DNA of 64,000 bases from Cerasicoccus maritimus (lineage in GTDB: Bacteria; Verrucomicrobiota; Verrucomicrobiia; Opitutales; Cerasicoccaceae), in the NCBI GenBank assembly GCA_031296935.1, contig JAVDPD010000002.1:147501-211500 (forward strand). Direction: 5' to 3'. The number at the start of each line of letters is the position of its first letter. Position 1 is the first letter of the stretch. Below the pieces are notes generated by a model. The model did not search any database, was not told where the DNA came from, and saw nothing but the letters and a program-made list of their open reading frames with translations. Of this stretch, positions 1 to 12,246 are shown piece by piece. The translations under genes were made by a program, and so were the position numbers.

Positions 1-2696
<2,696 letters not shown>

Positions 2697-2875
2697 TCGA
2701 CTTACCAATCTTTACAACAACTCAAAATGCTGGATCGGGCTTTGGCCCGGGTCCCATATATCAGACTTCACTTTTATAAGTAGTAAAACCAAGCAATCAT
2801 GCTGGTCACCTATACTACACTAGGAAATACCTAGCCGAATTCCGAGGAATTCAACATGGCTCGCGGTAGACTCCC
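2697..2875 (+). other. 23S-5S internal transcribed spacer
   Basis: About 180 bases separate the 23S and 5S genes. The segment contains a short GC hairpin ('cgggctttggcccg' near 2737) and a palindromic 'gaattccgaggaattc' near 2837-2852, probably processing structures. No tRNA gene could be folded in it. Confidence 0.6.
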
Positions 2876-2997
2876 AGAACTGGTGACCACAGGTGAGGTG
2901 AAACACACGTTCCCATCCCGAACACGCTCGTTAAGCCCTCAACCGCCGATGGTAGTGCCGCCCCGATGTGGTGTGAGAGTAGGTTATTGCCAGGTTA
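2876..2997 (+). rRNA. 5S ribosomal RNA
   Basis: Recognised from the conserved core 'cccatcccgaacacg' (loop B/helix III region) and the downstream 'gatggtagtgccgccccgat' and 'gtgagagtaggt' segments, in the usual order and spacing of a bacterial 5S molecule. It follows the 23S gene and precedes a strong terminator, as expected for the last gene of an rRNA operon. Ends are approximate by a few bases, because the terminal helix I pairing is imperfect here. Confidence 0.93.
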
Positions 2998-2998
2998 T

Positions 2999-3036
2999 GA
3001 CCCGCTTTTCCGAATAGGAGAAGCGGGTCTTTTTTT
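2999..3036 (+). terminator. Rho-independent terminator of the rRNA operon
   Basis: A 13-bp stem (2999-3011 with 3017-3029, one G-U pair, five-base loop 'gaata') is followed at once by a run of seven T. It sits directly after 5S and is the strongest intrinsic terminator seen in the window. Confidence 0.93.
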
Positions 3037-3288
3037 GCCCAAATTCCAAGCGGCGGGAGCATTGAGTGGGTCAACTAAACGCCGTTGTAGGATTCAAACA
3101 GCTTCAAGTACATACGAGTTGTGAATTTTTTATAATTCTTTTGCCTTTCAGGTATGTCTATTTGCCTTTGATTTACGTTTTAAATAATTCGTTAGTTTGT
3201 TTACTGCTCCGCTGATTATCTCTGCTGATTTTCATAAGCTAAAGATTGCCTAACCTTTTAGTTCGCAACATCTTGGCACAGTATATTC

Positions 3289-4383
3289 ATGAAGTCACCC
3301 GATGTCACAATCGTTATTCCAACCTTTAATGAGGCGGACAATGTGCGCGCGATGTATGATAAAATCAGCGTCGCTTTAGCAGATTGGAACTGGGAAATTA
3401 TCTATGTGGATGACGATTCACCTGACAATACGGCAGATTTGGTCGCGAAATTGGCAGAAAATGAGCCACGTGTTCGCTTGATTCGCCGAATTGGCCGGCG
3501 TGGATTATCCTCAGCAAGCATTGAAGGTTTCATGGCGAGCACCGCGGAATACATCGGACTGATCGATGCCGATGGCCAGCATGATGAGCGTATTTTGCCT
3601 CAAATGCTAAGGACTTTGCGGAGTGAATCGCTGGATTTGGTCATAGGCAGTCGTTATGTTGGTGATGGTAGCGCCGATGGTCTCGCCAATGCCGGGCGTG
3701 TTTGGGCCAGTCGATTTGCCACACGACTCAGTTCGCTGGTCATGAAAGAGTCCGTGACCGATCCGATGAGCGGCTATTTTGTCATGAATCGACAGTACTT
3801 AGAAAAATCAGTCCGAAATGTGTCCGGTAAAGGCTACAAAATTTTACTCGATTTAATCACCTCCAACTCTGAACCGCTGCGATTCAAAGAGATTCCCTAT
3901 AATTTTCGCGAACGTATGGCCGGCGACAGTAAACTTGACACCAATGTAGCGGCGGAATACGTGCTTATGCTGCTCGATAAGGCGATTGGAGAGATCATTC
4001 CAGCCCGCTTCATCATGTTTATTTTAAGCGGATGTTTGGGGGCAGTCATGCACTTGTGTGTGCTGGGTATTACGCTACTAACTCTTGATTGGCCTTTTGT
4101 TTATGGACAATTGTTAGCTTCAGGTATGGCAATGATTCTCAATTTTGGAGTGAATAATAAGTTCACTTACCACGATAAAAAGCTGAAGGGTTCGGCTTTA
4201 TTTCCTGCCTTAGTTAAATTTATGCTTATCTGTAGTGTAGGCGCTGTCACGAATCTCGCTGTTGCTACAACGATGTTTGATCACAATGTCGTCTGGTGGT
4301 TGTCTGGTCTGGTCGGCGCAGGAATTGGTGCGGTCTGGAACTACGCTGTAAGTAGCACCTTGACTTGGAGAGTCCTGAAATGA
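3289..4383 (+). CDS. Polyprenol-phosphate glycosyltransferase fused to a GtrA-type membrane domain
   Basis: A 364-residue protein. Residues 5-230 form a GT2 (DPM1-like) transferase: IVIPTFNEADN at 8-18, the nucleotide-sugar DDDSPD at 41-46 and the metal-binding DADG at 93-96, followed by GSRYV and the DPMSGYF segment typical of dolichol/undecaprenyl-phosphate mannosyl- or glucosyltransferases. Residues about 235-364 give four hydrophobic helices matching GtrA/DPMS flippase-like domains. The family loads a hexose from a nucleotide donor onto a polyprenyl phosphate at the cytoplasmic membrane and helps present it to GT-C enzymes. First gene of the polysaccharide locus; its stop overlaps the next start (ATGA), so the two are probably translationally coupled. 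The sugar cannot be told from sequence. Confidence 0.88.
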   Translation: MKSPDVTIVIPTFNEADNVRAMYDKISVALADWNWEIIYVDDDSPDNTADLVAKLAENEPRVRLIRRIGRRGLSSASIEGFMASTAEYIGLIDADGQHDERILPQMLRTLRSESLDLVIGSRYVGDGSADGLANAGRVWASRFATRLSSLVMKESVTDPMSGYFVMNRQYLEKSVRNVSGKGYKILLDLITSNSEPLRFKEIPYNFRERMAGDSKLDTNVAAEYVLMLLDKAIGEIIPARFIMFILSGCLGAVMHLCVLGITLLTLDWPFVYGQLLASGMAMILNFGVNNKFTYHDKKLKGSALFPALVKFMLICSVGAVTNLAVATTMFDHNVVWWLSGLVGAGIGAVWNYAVSSTLTWRVLK

Positions 4384-6110
4384 ACGAGCACCAGAAGCGG
4401 TCAGTATATACGCTCTGTGCATTGATCTCCGCGTTAGTTGTTTTGCCTGTCTTTGCGATTTACTTCCCAATGTTAGGCCACGATCCGTTGCTTGATGATC
4501 CTGTTCAAATTAGATATATACAGGGACTAGATTCTGTCTGGGATTGCTTTAAGCCAGATAGTAATAACTGGTTCCGACCGTTTAAAAATTTTGTTTTTTA
4601 TCTCACCTACAGCGAGGAGTCAGGTACTAAGTGGACTTCAGCAGCATGCTTGAGCATTTTCGTGTTAAATACCTATCTGGTAGGACTACTGTTGTTTTAT
4701 ATTTTCGATAATCGGAATTGGTCATTGGTGGGCACCGCACTCTTTGCCTACAATCCGACGATGGTTTCTAGTGTTCAGTTTCTGAGTGCTTGTAATAACC
4801 AAATCTCGCTGTCGTTCATCTGTGTAACACTGATTTTGAGCCTAGTATATGCCAGAAGCACGATTGATTTAGATTCAAAGCGACCAGCCAGACTCGTCTT
4901 TGCCGGCGTTTTACTTTCGCTGATGCTTAGCATGGTTGCATATGAGGCAGCACTGCCTGCCTTGGGAATGGTCGTGGTGATCATTTGGGCAAAGTATGGG
5001 GGGCGATACCTCGTTTCCCGAGCCGGAATTCAGTTGTGGGGCGGTGGACTCTTTGTAGTGGCTGCTTATCTGCTTATTCGGATGGATGCCGCCAAAATGG
5101 ATTTCGTAAGCCCATCCTTGCCGCATGGCGTAACGAGGATCGAGCTAATTTTGCGGGCACCATATTATGCCCTGACCCATTTTCTCTTATGGGTGGAACC
5201 CTGGGGGCGTGGTGGAGTGTTTTTGGACGATGACCCGCGCGGTAAGCTGATACTAGGGGTGATCAGTTGGATTATCCTACTGCTTGTTTCAGGAGTACTG
5301 TTGCGTTTGCTAAACACGCGTTTCCGCTTTTTGGCGGCTGGTTTATTGATCTTTCTTGGGGGAATGACGACCTTGGCGAATTTCCTGGGGTTGGGGAATG
5401 GCCCGATCTGTAATTACTATTTGTTGATTCCCGGAATTGGGTTAGTGATCGCTTATGTCGCTCTGTTTAAAGAGCTTGGGAAATTGACTCATAGCAAATT
5501 GAAGGGCGGGCTTTTGCTGGTATTGGGACTTCTACTCATGTGCCTGGCTTGGAATAGCCGCGAGCGAGTCTTGGCATGGCGCAACCAGTTGGCGTTAATT
5601 GACTTCACTGTTGAGAATTACCCGGATAATTACCACGGACTTTCACTGCAGGCTGAACGCGCCATAGCTGAAGGTAAATACGATGAGGCTCAGGGATTGC
5701 TATTCCGCGCGCGGGATATCGCTCCATGGGCCATGCCTGGATACCTATATTCTGCATACGCGTATCGTTTGGACGGTGAGAACCTTGCCGCACAAGGAGT
5801 TTTGGAAAGCTACGAGCAGATGAATGGACGCACGACATGGTCGATCACAGAGCGCTTGGCCGAGCTGGCTTTGCAGCGTCGTGATTGGCAGAATGTGGAT
5901 TATCTGATGAACAAACTGCTCAGCACTGAGCCGCATCCGTTAGATCATTGTCGCTTCTATGTGCAGGTGGTCATTCCTTATTTCATTGTGCAAGGTCGAC
6001 TTGAGGAAGCTCGTTATTTGGTTCAGGAATTGGAGGGTATGTGTTCCACTAGCGATTACGATCAATGGGAAAAATTACAGCAGCATCGTGAGTTCCTGAG
6101 TCGTCACTGA
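4380..6110 (+). CDS. Multi-pass GT-C-like membrane protein with C-terminal TPR region
   Basis: A 576-residue integral membrane protein; ATG at 4380 is chosen because it gives the ATGA overlap with the preceding gene (an in-frame start at 4365 is possible). About ten hydrophobic helices cover residues 8-425. The first extracytoplasmic loop carries LLDDPVQ (D39-D40) and WFRPFKN, resembling the acidic loop-1 motif of lipid-sugar-dependent GT-C glycosyltransferases. Residues about 430-576 are soluble and look like helical tetratricopeptide repeats, as in TMTC-like and Verrucomicrobial GT-C proteins. Immediately after a polyprenol-phosphate sugar synthase, a role in transferring that sugar to a glycan or protein is a reasonable inference, not a demonstrated one. 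Confidence 0.7.
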   Translation: MNEHQKRSVYTLCALISALVVLPVFAIYFPMLGHDPLLDDPVQIRYIQGLDSVWDCFKPDSNNWFRPFKNFVFYLTYSEESGTKWTSAACLSIFVLNTYLVGLLLFYIFDNRNWSLVGTALFAYNPTMVSSVQFLSACNNQISLSFICVTLILSLVYARSTIDLDSKRPARLVFAGVLLSLMLSMVAYEAALPALGMVVVIIWAKYGGRYLVSRAGIQLWGGGLFVVAAYLLIRMDAAKMDFVSPSLPHGVTRIELILRAPYYALTHFLLWVEPWGRGGVFLDDDPRGKLILGVISWIILLLVSGVLLRLLNTRFRFLAAGLLIFLGGMTTLANFLGLGNGPICNYYLLIPGIGLVIAYVALFKELGKLTHSKLKGGLLLVLGLLLMCLAWNSRERVLAWRNQLALIDFTVENYPDNYHGLSLQAERAIAEGKYDEAQGLLFRARDIAPWAMPGYLYSAYAYRLDGENLAAQGVLESYEQMNGRTTWSITERLAELALQRRDWQNVDYLMNKLLSTEPHPLDHCRFYVQVVIPYFIVQGRLEEARYLVQELEGMCSTSDYDQWEKLQQHREFLSRH

Positions 6111-6152
6111 TGCAGTCCGGAACGGAGACTTGACACTCCATTCGAAATCCAG

Positions 6153-7004
6153 ATGGCTATTGGGTTTTTTATGAAGTTGCTCCATCGATTCAAGCAATCG
6201 GACTCTGTAGTCGTCGAAGCCAATACCATTGGCTCGATCGATTGGGCAGAAGTATGGAAGTTTCGGGAGCTTTTTTTGTCTCTGGCTTGGCGCGATTTGC
6301 TAGTTCGCTATAAGCAAACTTTCATCGGAGTCGTATGGGCAGTGTTGGATCCTTTGCTCAGCATGATTGTGTTGGTGCTGATTTTCGGGGTGATCGCGAA
6401 AATGAAGGACAGTACGCCCGTAGTCGTTTTTGCGGGTATGCTTCCTTGGCAGATGTTTGGCCTCAGCCTGAACTCTGCATCTAATTCGCTCATGAATAAT
6501 GCCTCGATTCTGTCGAAAATTTACTTTCCTCGGATCATTTTGCCGACGAGTTCGGTGGCGGTGAATCTTGTTGATCTTGTTATTAATTACGTGATTTTGG
6601 CGATTTTGATGCTGATCTACGGCTACCAGTTCACCTGGAAATTCCTCCTAGTCGTGCCGATTTCGATGATGGGCATCGCGATTGCATTGGGGATTAGCTT
6701 TTTTGTGTCGTGCTTGTATGTGAAATACCGCGACTTCAAAATCCTGCTGCCGTTTGTGCTCAAAATTGGTTTGCTGGTGACGCCGGTAGGCTATCAGTTG
6801 GCGAACAAGGAAGAGATTATCCAGATCTTACTTTCTCTGAATCCGCTGACCGGCGTGGTGGAGTGCTGTCGTTGGGCGGTGCTCCCCAATTACGACTTTT
6901 TCTTACCCAGCCTCTACGTAACCTTCGCGTGCATCCTGTTGTTGTGGTACACGGGTGAACGCTATTTCCGTCGCTCCGAGCAGTGGCTCAACGATGTTAT
7001 TTAA
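6153..7004 (+). CDS. wzm: ABC-2 type polysaccharide exporter permease (Wzm family)
   Basis: A 283-residue permease with the ABC2-membrane architecture: an amphipathic N-terminal stretch (residues about 28-55, ending SLAWRDLLVRYKQTFIGVVWAVLDPL) and six hydrophobic helices. The segment around WRDLLVRYKQT is diagnostic of TagG/KpsM/Wzm permeases that export undecaprenyl-linked O-antigen or capsule chains. The next gene encodes the matching ATPase. An internal Met at 6171 is an alternative start. By family knowledge it forms a homodimeric channel in the inner membrane with the Wzt dimer. Confidence 0.92.
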   Translation: MAIGFFMKLLHRFKQSDSVVVEANTIGSIDWAEVWKFRELFLSLAWRDLLVRYKQTFIGVVWAVLDPLLSMIVLVLIFGVIAKMKDSTPVVVFAGMLPWQMFGLSLNSASNSLMNNASILSKIYFPRIILPTSSVAVNLVDLVINYVILAILMLIYGYQFTWKFLLVVPISMMGIAIALGISFFVSCLYVKYRDFKILLPFVLKIGLLVTPVGYQLANKEEIIQILLSLNPLTGVVECCRWAVLPNYDFFLPSLYVTFACILLLWYTGERYFRRSEQWLNDVI

Positions 7005-7009
7005 GCCCC

Positions 7010-8299
7010 ATGAGTGACACGGTCGTCTCCATTGAGAATTTAGGTAAGTGTTATCGCTTGCAGCACCAGGGCACCGGCCTCAATGCCGCTGCGTATAGTC
7101 GTATTAATGAAGAGCTTGCGCGGATGGTGCTGAATCCGTTGCGCAAGATTGTGGGTAAAGAGCCAATGGGCTCGCACACGACGACCGAAGAATTTTGGGC
7201 CCTGAAAAATGTTTCCTTGGAAATTAAACGTGGCGAGCGATTGGGGCTGATCGGGCGCAATGGCGCTGGCAAATCGACCTTCCTTAAATTGCTTAGCCGG
7301 ATCATCACGCCAACCACCGGCAGATTTAGTATGGAGGGCAAGATTGCCAGCTTGCTTGAGGTGGGCACGGGCTTTCACCCGGAGCTTACCGGGCGCGAAA
7401 ATATTTTCCTCAATGGCTCAGTTTTCGGGCTGAAACGCTACCAAATTCAAGAGAAATATGACGAGATTGTCGAGTTCTCAGGCGTGGAGCGCTTTTTGGA
7501 TACGCCGGTTAAGCGCTACTCCTCGGGCATGCAGGTGCGCTTGGCCTTTTCGGTGGCAGCGCACTTGGATCCAGAGATCATGATCATCGACGAGGTGCTG
7601 GCTGTTGGGGATGCGCGTTTCCAGAAAAAGTGCATCGGTAAGATGAACGAAGTCGCGAACACCGCGAACCGCACGATCATTTTCGTCACCCACTCCATGG
7701 GTTTTGTGGAGGCACTGTGTAATCGGGCAATCTTGCTGGAAGGTGGTGAAATGACGGCAGACAGCGAGGATGTGCAAATGGTCGTGCACAACTACCTGGA
7801 GTCCACAATCGACCAAACCCTGGTGAAAGCCGAGTGGCGTAACCCTGGCGGCCAAGTCGAAAACGAGTTCTTCGACCTGCTCTACATGGGGATGGAGGGC
7901 GCGGCGACGCGCTTTGCGAATAATCGACCGATTCGCGTCCAGTTCGAGATCGACTTGAAGAAAACTGACCCGCGGCTCATGCTCGGCATTGCGATTTTCA
8001 ACGATGAAAATTCGCTGATTGCGGTTTCTTTTTGCACAGATGTGGATCCGGAGTTGCCGTCGCGCATGCAACCGGGATTACAGACGGTGGTGTGTGAAAT
8101 TCCGCCGCATTTGCTCAATGAGCGTACGCACCGTCTGGAATTCGCCGCCCGGGTGCACCAAGGACCGAATATTACCGAAATTGGCACCTGCCCGGCATCG
8201 ATAAAGTTCGAGGTGGCTGGCGGGCTTTCGGATTCTCCCTACTGGACAGAGCGTCGCGCAGGTTTCTGTGCTCCTCACCTAAAGTGGGGCGTGCAGTGA
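7010..8299 (+). CDS. wzt: ABC-type polysaccharide exporter ATPase with carbohydrate-binding C-terminal domain (Wzt)
   Basis: A 429-residue protein from ATG 7010; an in-frame upstream start at 6983 would overlap the permease gene and adds residues foreign to the family. The N-terminal half is an ABC ATPase: Walker A GRNGAGKST at 82-90, signature SSGMQ at 171-175, Walker B IMIIDE at 190-195 and the switch His in VTHS. Residues about 270-429 form an extra beta-rich domain like the Wzt C-terminal domain, which in studied systems recognises the modified non-reducing end of the finished glycan. Its presence suggests that chain length is set by a terminal modification; a methyltransferase gene lies four genes downstream. 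Confidence 0.93.
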   Translation: MSDTVVSIENLGKCYRLQHQGTGLNAAAYSRINEELARMVLNPLRKIVGKEPMGSHTTTEEFWALKNVSLEIKRGERLGLIGRNGAGKSTFLKLLSRIITPTTGRFSMEGKIASLLEVGTGFHPELTGRENIFLNGSVFGLKRYQIQEKYDEIVEFSGVERFLDTPVKRYSSGMQVRLAFSVAAHLDPEIMIIDEVLAVGDARFQKKCIGKMNEVANTANRTIIFVTHSMGFVEALCNRAILLEGGEMTADSEDVQMVVHNYLESTIDQTLVKAEWRNPGGQVENEFFDLLYMGMEGAATRFANNRPIRVQFEIDLKKTDPRLMLGIAIFNDENSLIAVSFCTDVDPELPSRMQPGLQTVVCEIPPHLLNERTHRLEFAARVHQGPNITEIGTCPASIKFEVAGGLSDSPYWTERRAGFCAPHLKWGVQ

Positions 8300-8389
8300 A
8301 GATTGGCCTGCTAATTTGAGCGTTGCCATGCTCTGAGTAGATGTAGAAGTTTGAGTTTTTTCTAAGAATAACCCCCCTATCTACTATCT

Positions 8390-9337
8390 ATGGTATTACT
8401 GCTGGGAGCCACAGGCTACGTCGGGACTGCTTTTTCCCATTTTCTGCGCGTCAAGGGAATTGATTTTGAGGCGGTGTCCCGGGCGGATTGTAACTACTAC
8501 ATCCCCGGTGAGTTAGCCAAGTTGATCAAGCAGAAGAAGCCGGAGTTCCTCATCAACTGTGCCGGTTTTACGGGCAAGCCGAATGTCGATGCTTGTGAGC
8601 TGGCGAAGGCGGACACGCTCTTGGGCAATGCCGTTTTGCCGGGTCTCATCGCCAAGGAATGTGCGGAGTCTGGATTGCCTTGGGGGCATGTTTCCAGCGG
8701 TTGCATCTACTCTGGCCGGAATGCGGATGGGGAAGGCTTCAAGGAAAGCGACGTGCCGAATTTTTCATTCCGCGATGGGCCTTGCAGCTTTTACAGCGGT
8801 ACGAAGGCCTTGGGTGAGGAGGCCTTGGGTTGTGTGGAAACCGTCGATGAGTCGGGCAAGCCGTTTTGGGCATTTGAGTCGAACGAGCCGGTGTATATCT
8901 GGCGCTTGCGAATTCCGTTCAGCAACGTTGATAGCCCGCGCAACTACCTGACCAAGCTTCAACGCTACGCCTGTTTGCTGGAAGCCGAGAATTCGATTTC
9001 GCACCTGGGTGATTTCGTTGCTGGTTGTTTTGCCTGTTGGGAAAAACGTGTTCCCTACGGCGTTTACAACGTGACGAACCCTGGCTCGGTCACCACGCGC
9101 GAGGTCGTTGAGATGATCCTTGAAGTAGCCCGCTCTCGTGAAGACTCCGGACTACAAGATCGTGACTATCAATTTTTTGCCAACGAATCCGACTTCATGC
9201 AGAAGGCGGCGAAAACCCCTCGTTCCAATTGTGTCATGGACTCCGGTAAGCTGACTTCGGTCGGCATCGAATTGCGACCGGTGCGCGAAGCCGTCCGCGA
9301 TTGTTTGGAGAATTGGAGCACCGAATGTCTAGTATGA
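8390..9337 (+). CDS. dTDP-4-keto-sugar reductase of the NRS/ER type (probable 3,5-epimerase/4-reductase)
   Basis: A 315-residue short-chain dehydrogenase-like protein with the N-terminal NAD(P) glycine motif GATGYVG at 6-12 and the catalytic pair Y135-x3-K139. It looks less like bacterial RmlD than like plant NRS/ER (UER1, and the C-terminal half of RHM): shared landmarks are AGFTGKPNVDACE at 58-70, SGCIYSG at 103-109 with Cys105, GFKESDVPNF, SFYSGTKALGEE, NPG in the YNVTNPG block, and APRSN-like TPRSN near the C-terminus. NRS/ER performs both 3,5-epimerisation and 4-reduction of the 4-keto-6-deoxyglucose nucleotide. The neighbours are rmlB and rmlA, and no rmlC is present, which fits a bifunctional enzyme. 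The match is from memory of the plant family, not a search. Confidence 0.72.
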   Translation: MVLLLGATGYVGTAFSHFLRVKGIDFEAVSRADCNYYIPGELAKLIKQKKPEFLINCAGFTGKPNVDACELAKADTLLGNAVLPGLIAKECAESGLPWGHVSSGCIYSGRNADGEGFKESDVPNFSFRDGPCSFYSGTKALGEEALGCVETVDESGKPFWAFESNEPVYIWRLRIPFSNVDSPRNYLTKLQRYACLLEAENSISHLGDFVAGCFACWEKRVPYGVYNVTNPGSVTTREVVEMILEVARSREDSGLQDRDYQFFANESDFMQKAAKTPRSNCVMDSGKLTSVGIELRPVREAVRDCLENWSTECLV

Positions 9338-10431
9338 GTGATAATCTTTCCAACGGCCGAACCCCGGCGGCAATCCTGGTTACTGGTGGTTGCGGTTTTA
9401 TCGGCTCGGCGCTGATCTATCAGCTGTTTCAGGCCTTTCCGGGCGTCCGCGTTGTCAACCTCGACGCGCTGACTTACGCAGGCAACCCCCAGAATCTGGA
9501 AGGCTTGCCCGCTGACGCAAACTATTCATTCGTCCAAGGCGATATTGGTGATTCGGTGCTGGTCGCTGATCTGTTGGCCAAGGAGTCCTTTGACTGGGTT
9601 TTGAATCTGGCGGCGGAGTCTCACGTGGACCGCTCGATCGATTCGGCCTTGCCGTTTGTCGATGCCAATGTGCGCGGCACGGTGGCATTGCTGGAAGCGG
9701 TGCGGAACCATCTGCGCGCGAATCCAGATGCTGTGGCTAATGGCTTTCGCTTTGTGCATATTTCGACGGACGAAGTGTTTGGCACGCTGGATTGGGAGTC
9801 GCCTAAATTCTGCGAAACGACGCCTTACGCTCCGAATAGCCCGTACGCCGCTTCCAAGGCCGCGTCGGATATGTTTGTTCGCGCATTCATCGAGACGTTT
9901 AAGCTACCGGCGATTATTACAAATTGCTCAAACAATTACGGCCCGCGGCAGTTCCCCGAGAAGCTGATCCCACTCATGCTGCTCAATGCGCTCGAGGGCA
10001 AACCACTGCCGGTTTATGGGGATGGTGCGAACATCCGCGATTGGCTTTACGTCGATGACCACGCGCGCGGCATCATTGCGGCGGCCCAAAAGGGTAAGCC
10101 GGGCGAAAGCTACTTGTTTGGCGGGCGCAGCGAAAAGCGCAATCTAGAGCTCGTGCACACCATTTGTGATAGCCTCGACCAACTGCGTCCCCGAGCCGAT
10201 GGCAAATCCTACCGCGAGCAAATCACGTTCGTGAAAGACCGGCCCGGACATGATCTGCGTTACGCGATTGAATGCGCCAAGGCGGAAAAAGAGCTCGGGT
10301 GGCGTGCGGAGGTAGATTTCGAGCAAGGCATTCTCTCCACGATGGACTGGTATCTCAACAACCGTAACTGGTGCGATGCGATTTCCAGTGGCAACTACCA
10401 GCGCCAGCGTCTGGGCTTGGAAACCATTTAA
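9325..10431 (+). CDS. rmlB: dTDP-glucose 4,6-dehydratase
   Basis: A 368-residue extended SDR enzyme converting dTDP-glucose to dTDP-4-keto-6-deoxyglucose. Visible motifs are GGCGFIGS at 21-28 (NAD binding), LDALTYAGN at 46-54, the [10 protein letters not shown] block at 97-106, STDEVFG at 147-153 with the catalytic Asp-Glu, and Y174-x3-K178 within SPYAASKA. The later [17 protein letters not shown] block and RDWLYVDDH are typical of RmlB. The start at 9325 has a GGAG six bases upstream; ATG 9334, which makes an ATGA overlap with the preceding stop, is the alternative. Second step of dTDP-rhamnose synthesis, acting in the cytoplasm. Confidence 0.95.
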   Translation: MSSMSDNLSNGRTPAAILVTGGCGFIGSALIYQLFQAFPGVRVVNLDALTYAGNPQNLEGLPADANYSFVQGDIGDSVLVADLLAKESFDWVLNLAAESHVDRSIDSALPFVDANVRGTVALLEAVRNHLRANPDAVANGFRFVHISTDEVFGTLDWESPKFCETTPYAPNSPYAASKAASDMFVRAFIETFKLPAIITNCSNNYGPRQFPEKLIPLMLLNALEGKPLPVYGDGANIRDWLYVDDHARGIIAAAQKGKPGESYLFGGRSEKRNLELVHTICDSLDQLRPRADGKSYREQITFVKDRPGHDLRYAIECAKAEKELGWRAEVDFEQGILSTMDWYLNNRNWCDAISSGNYQRQRLGLETI

Positions 10432-10433
10432 GC

Positions 10434-11303
10434 ATGAAGCGAAAAGGAATCATTCTAGCCGGCGGCAGCGGCACCCGGCTCTACCCGCTAACGATTTCAG
10501 TGAGCAAGCAGCTCATGCCGGTTTACGACAAGCCGATGATTTACTATCCGCTGTCAGTGCTGATGCTGGCGGGGATCCGGGAAGTTCTGATCATCACGAC
10601 ACCGCAGGATCAAGCCGCGTTTCAGAAGCTGCTCGGTGATGGTTCGCAATTTGGCATCGAGCTTCAGTATGCGATTCAGGATGCGCCTCGTGGCTTGGCG
10701 GAAGCATTTATTATTGCGGAAGAATTCCTCGAAGGGGGGCCTTCCGCGTTAATCCTCGGCGATAATTTATTCTACGGTCATAGCTTGCCACAGAACTTGC
10801 GGCGCGCGTTTGCGCAAGAGTCCGGAGGCACGGTCTTTGGCTACGAAGTCAGTAACCCCGAGGAATACGGCGTCGTAGAATTCGATGCGGACGGCAACGT
10901 GGTTTCGATCGAAGAAAAACCGGTGGAGCCGAAGAGCAACTACGCGATACCGGGCATCTACTTCTTTGATGGTCGCGCGTCGGCGTTCGCCCGTGAGCAA
11001 GAGCCATCCAGGCGCGGTGAGCTCGAAATAACGGATTTGATTAGCCGCTACCAAACCTTGGGCGAGCTGAAGGTGGAGCTGATGGGCCGCGGCGTTGCGT
11101 GGCTCGATACGGGCAACCCCGACGCTCTCTTGGAAGCCGCTCAATTTGTTAAGGTGATTCAAGCCCGTCAGGGTTTGCAGATCGCCTGTTTGGAAGAGAT
11201 TGCTTTCCGCAGTGGCTGGATCTCGAAAGATCTGCTGGGAGAGCGGGCAAATGCTTTATCAAAGACATCTTACGGACAGTATCTTAGTCGCTTAGCGCAA
11301 TGA
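10434..11303 (+). CDS. rmlA: Glucose-1-phosphate thymidylyltransferase
   Basis: A 289-residue nucleotidyltransferase, the usual RmlA length, making dTDP-glucose from dTTP and glucose-1-phosphate. The signature [11 protein letters not shown] is at 10-20, followed by [25 protein letters not shown] and [16 protein letters not shown] 10434 is chosen because it begins exactly at the conserved N-terminus and lies two bases after the rmlB stop; longer in-frame extension is non-conserved. Its stop overlaps the next start by ATGA, so rmlB-rmlA-methyltransferase are probably cotranscribed. Confidence 0.96.
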   Translation: MKRKGIILAGGSGTRLYPLTISVSKQLMPVYDKPMIYYPLSVLMLAGIREVLIITTPQDQAAFQKLLGDGSQFGIELQYAIQDAPRGLAEAFIIAEEFLEGGPSALILGDNLFYGHSLPQNLRRAFAQESGGTVFGYEVSNPEEYGVVEFDADGNVVSIEEKPVEPKSNYAIPGIYFFDGRASAFAREQEPSRRGELEITDLISRYQTLGELKVELMGRGVAWLDTGNPDALLEAAQFVKVIQARQGLQIACLEEIAFRSGWISKDLLGERANALSKTSYGQYLSRLAQ

Positions 11304-12139
11304 ATTTGGACCCAATTTTATTTTTGCAGCCAGCCCGTGTCGTCGATCCGGACTCGTGGGTAGGGCACATTGCTTTTGCTCACTATTTGGTTAAGTTGAT
11401 TCGGCCGCGTCTTATCGTCGAGCTTGGCGCTCACTCAGGCAATTCCGCTAGCGCCTTTGCCCACGCCCAAACTTATTTGGATATCGAAGGGCAGACGCAT
11501 GCAATCGATTCCTGGGAAGGTGATTCTCAGGCCACGTTCTACGGCGGGCATATTTACGAAGATTTTCTGGAATTTAGCCGACTTAATTTCAATGGACGCC
11601 TGATTTTAAAGAAGGGATATTTTCAGGATAAGTTGGCTGACTATGATGATGAGTCGATCAACCTGGTGCACATTGATGGCTGCCACAGTTACGACAACGT
11701 TAAGGCAGATTACGAGAGTTGGCTGCCAAAGTTGGCACCAAATGGCGTCATGCTGTTTCATGATACCACCGTGACGCAGAATGCATTCGGTGTTCATCGA
11801 TATTGGAGCGAAATTGCCCCCGAATTTCCACATTTTGAACTGCCTGATAGCCACGGGTTGGGCGTGCTCATGCCGAAGGGAGTGGCTAACGCTCAATTGC
11901 AGGAGTTCGCCGATAATGGGCTACCCTCAGAGCTGCTATATTTCCTCTCGATGCGTCGAACCGAACTGATGAATTACATTGCCACTAATCGGCAGGCAGA
12001 AATTATTTTGAAGAAGTTGGGTCCGGATCTTGAACGTCCTCTTTCCGGGCAAATTGACAAGGCATCTGATCGACTGTTTGACATGATTAAAGCACATGGT
12101 GAAAACAAAAATTGGATCCAGAAATTGCTGAAGCTATAG
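11300..12139 (+). CDS. Class I SAM-dependent methyltransferase (Methyltransf_24-like)
   Basis: A 279-residue protein with the SAM-binding motif [13 protein letters not shown] (39-50), an acidic motif II near IDSWEGD and a [16 protein letters not shown] block typical of the methyltransferases found in polysaccharide clusters, then LFHDT. The C-terminal about 70 residues are helical and not conserved to my eye. Overlaps rmlA by four bases. Context suggests methylation of a sugar, possibly the chain-terminating cap recognised by the Wzt C-terminal domain; that link is inference. Confidence 0.8.
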   Translation: MNLDPILFLQPARVVDPDSWVGHIAFAHYLVKLIRPRLIVELGAHSGNSASAFAHAQTYLDIEGQTHAIDSWEGDSQATFYGGHIYEDFLEFSRLNFNGRLILKKGYFQDKLADYDDESINLVHIDGCHSYDNVKADYESWLPKLAPNGVMLFHDTTVTQNAFGVHRYWSEIAPEFPHFELPDSHGLGVLMPKGVANAQLQEFADNGLPSELLYFLSMRRTELMNYIATNRQAEIILKKLGPDLERPLSGQIDKASDRLFDMIKAHGENKNWIQKLLKL

Positions 12140-12246
12140 CGCGCCTTGTAGCCAGTTGATGAGACCTTAAAAAAATATAAATGGTGAATCTGTGTTGGTT
12201 AGTATTCGGGCTCGTTTCGTTCGCCAGTCTGTTGATATGATGAATA

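Noticed and set aside
2697..2875. tRNA in the 23S-5S spacer
   Set aside because: No cloverleaf or conserved T-arm sequence could be found.
3102..3136. TATAAT hexamer at 3131-3136 upstream of the polysaccharide locus
   Set aside because: The -10 is perfect, but no convincing -35 lies at 16-18 bases; the AT-rich surroundings make chance likely, so it was not called a promoter.
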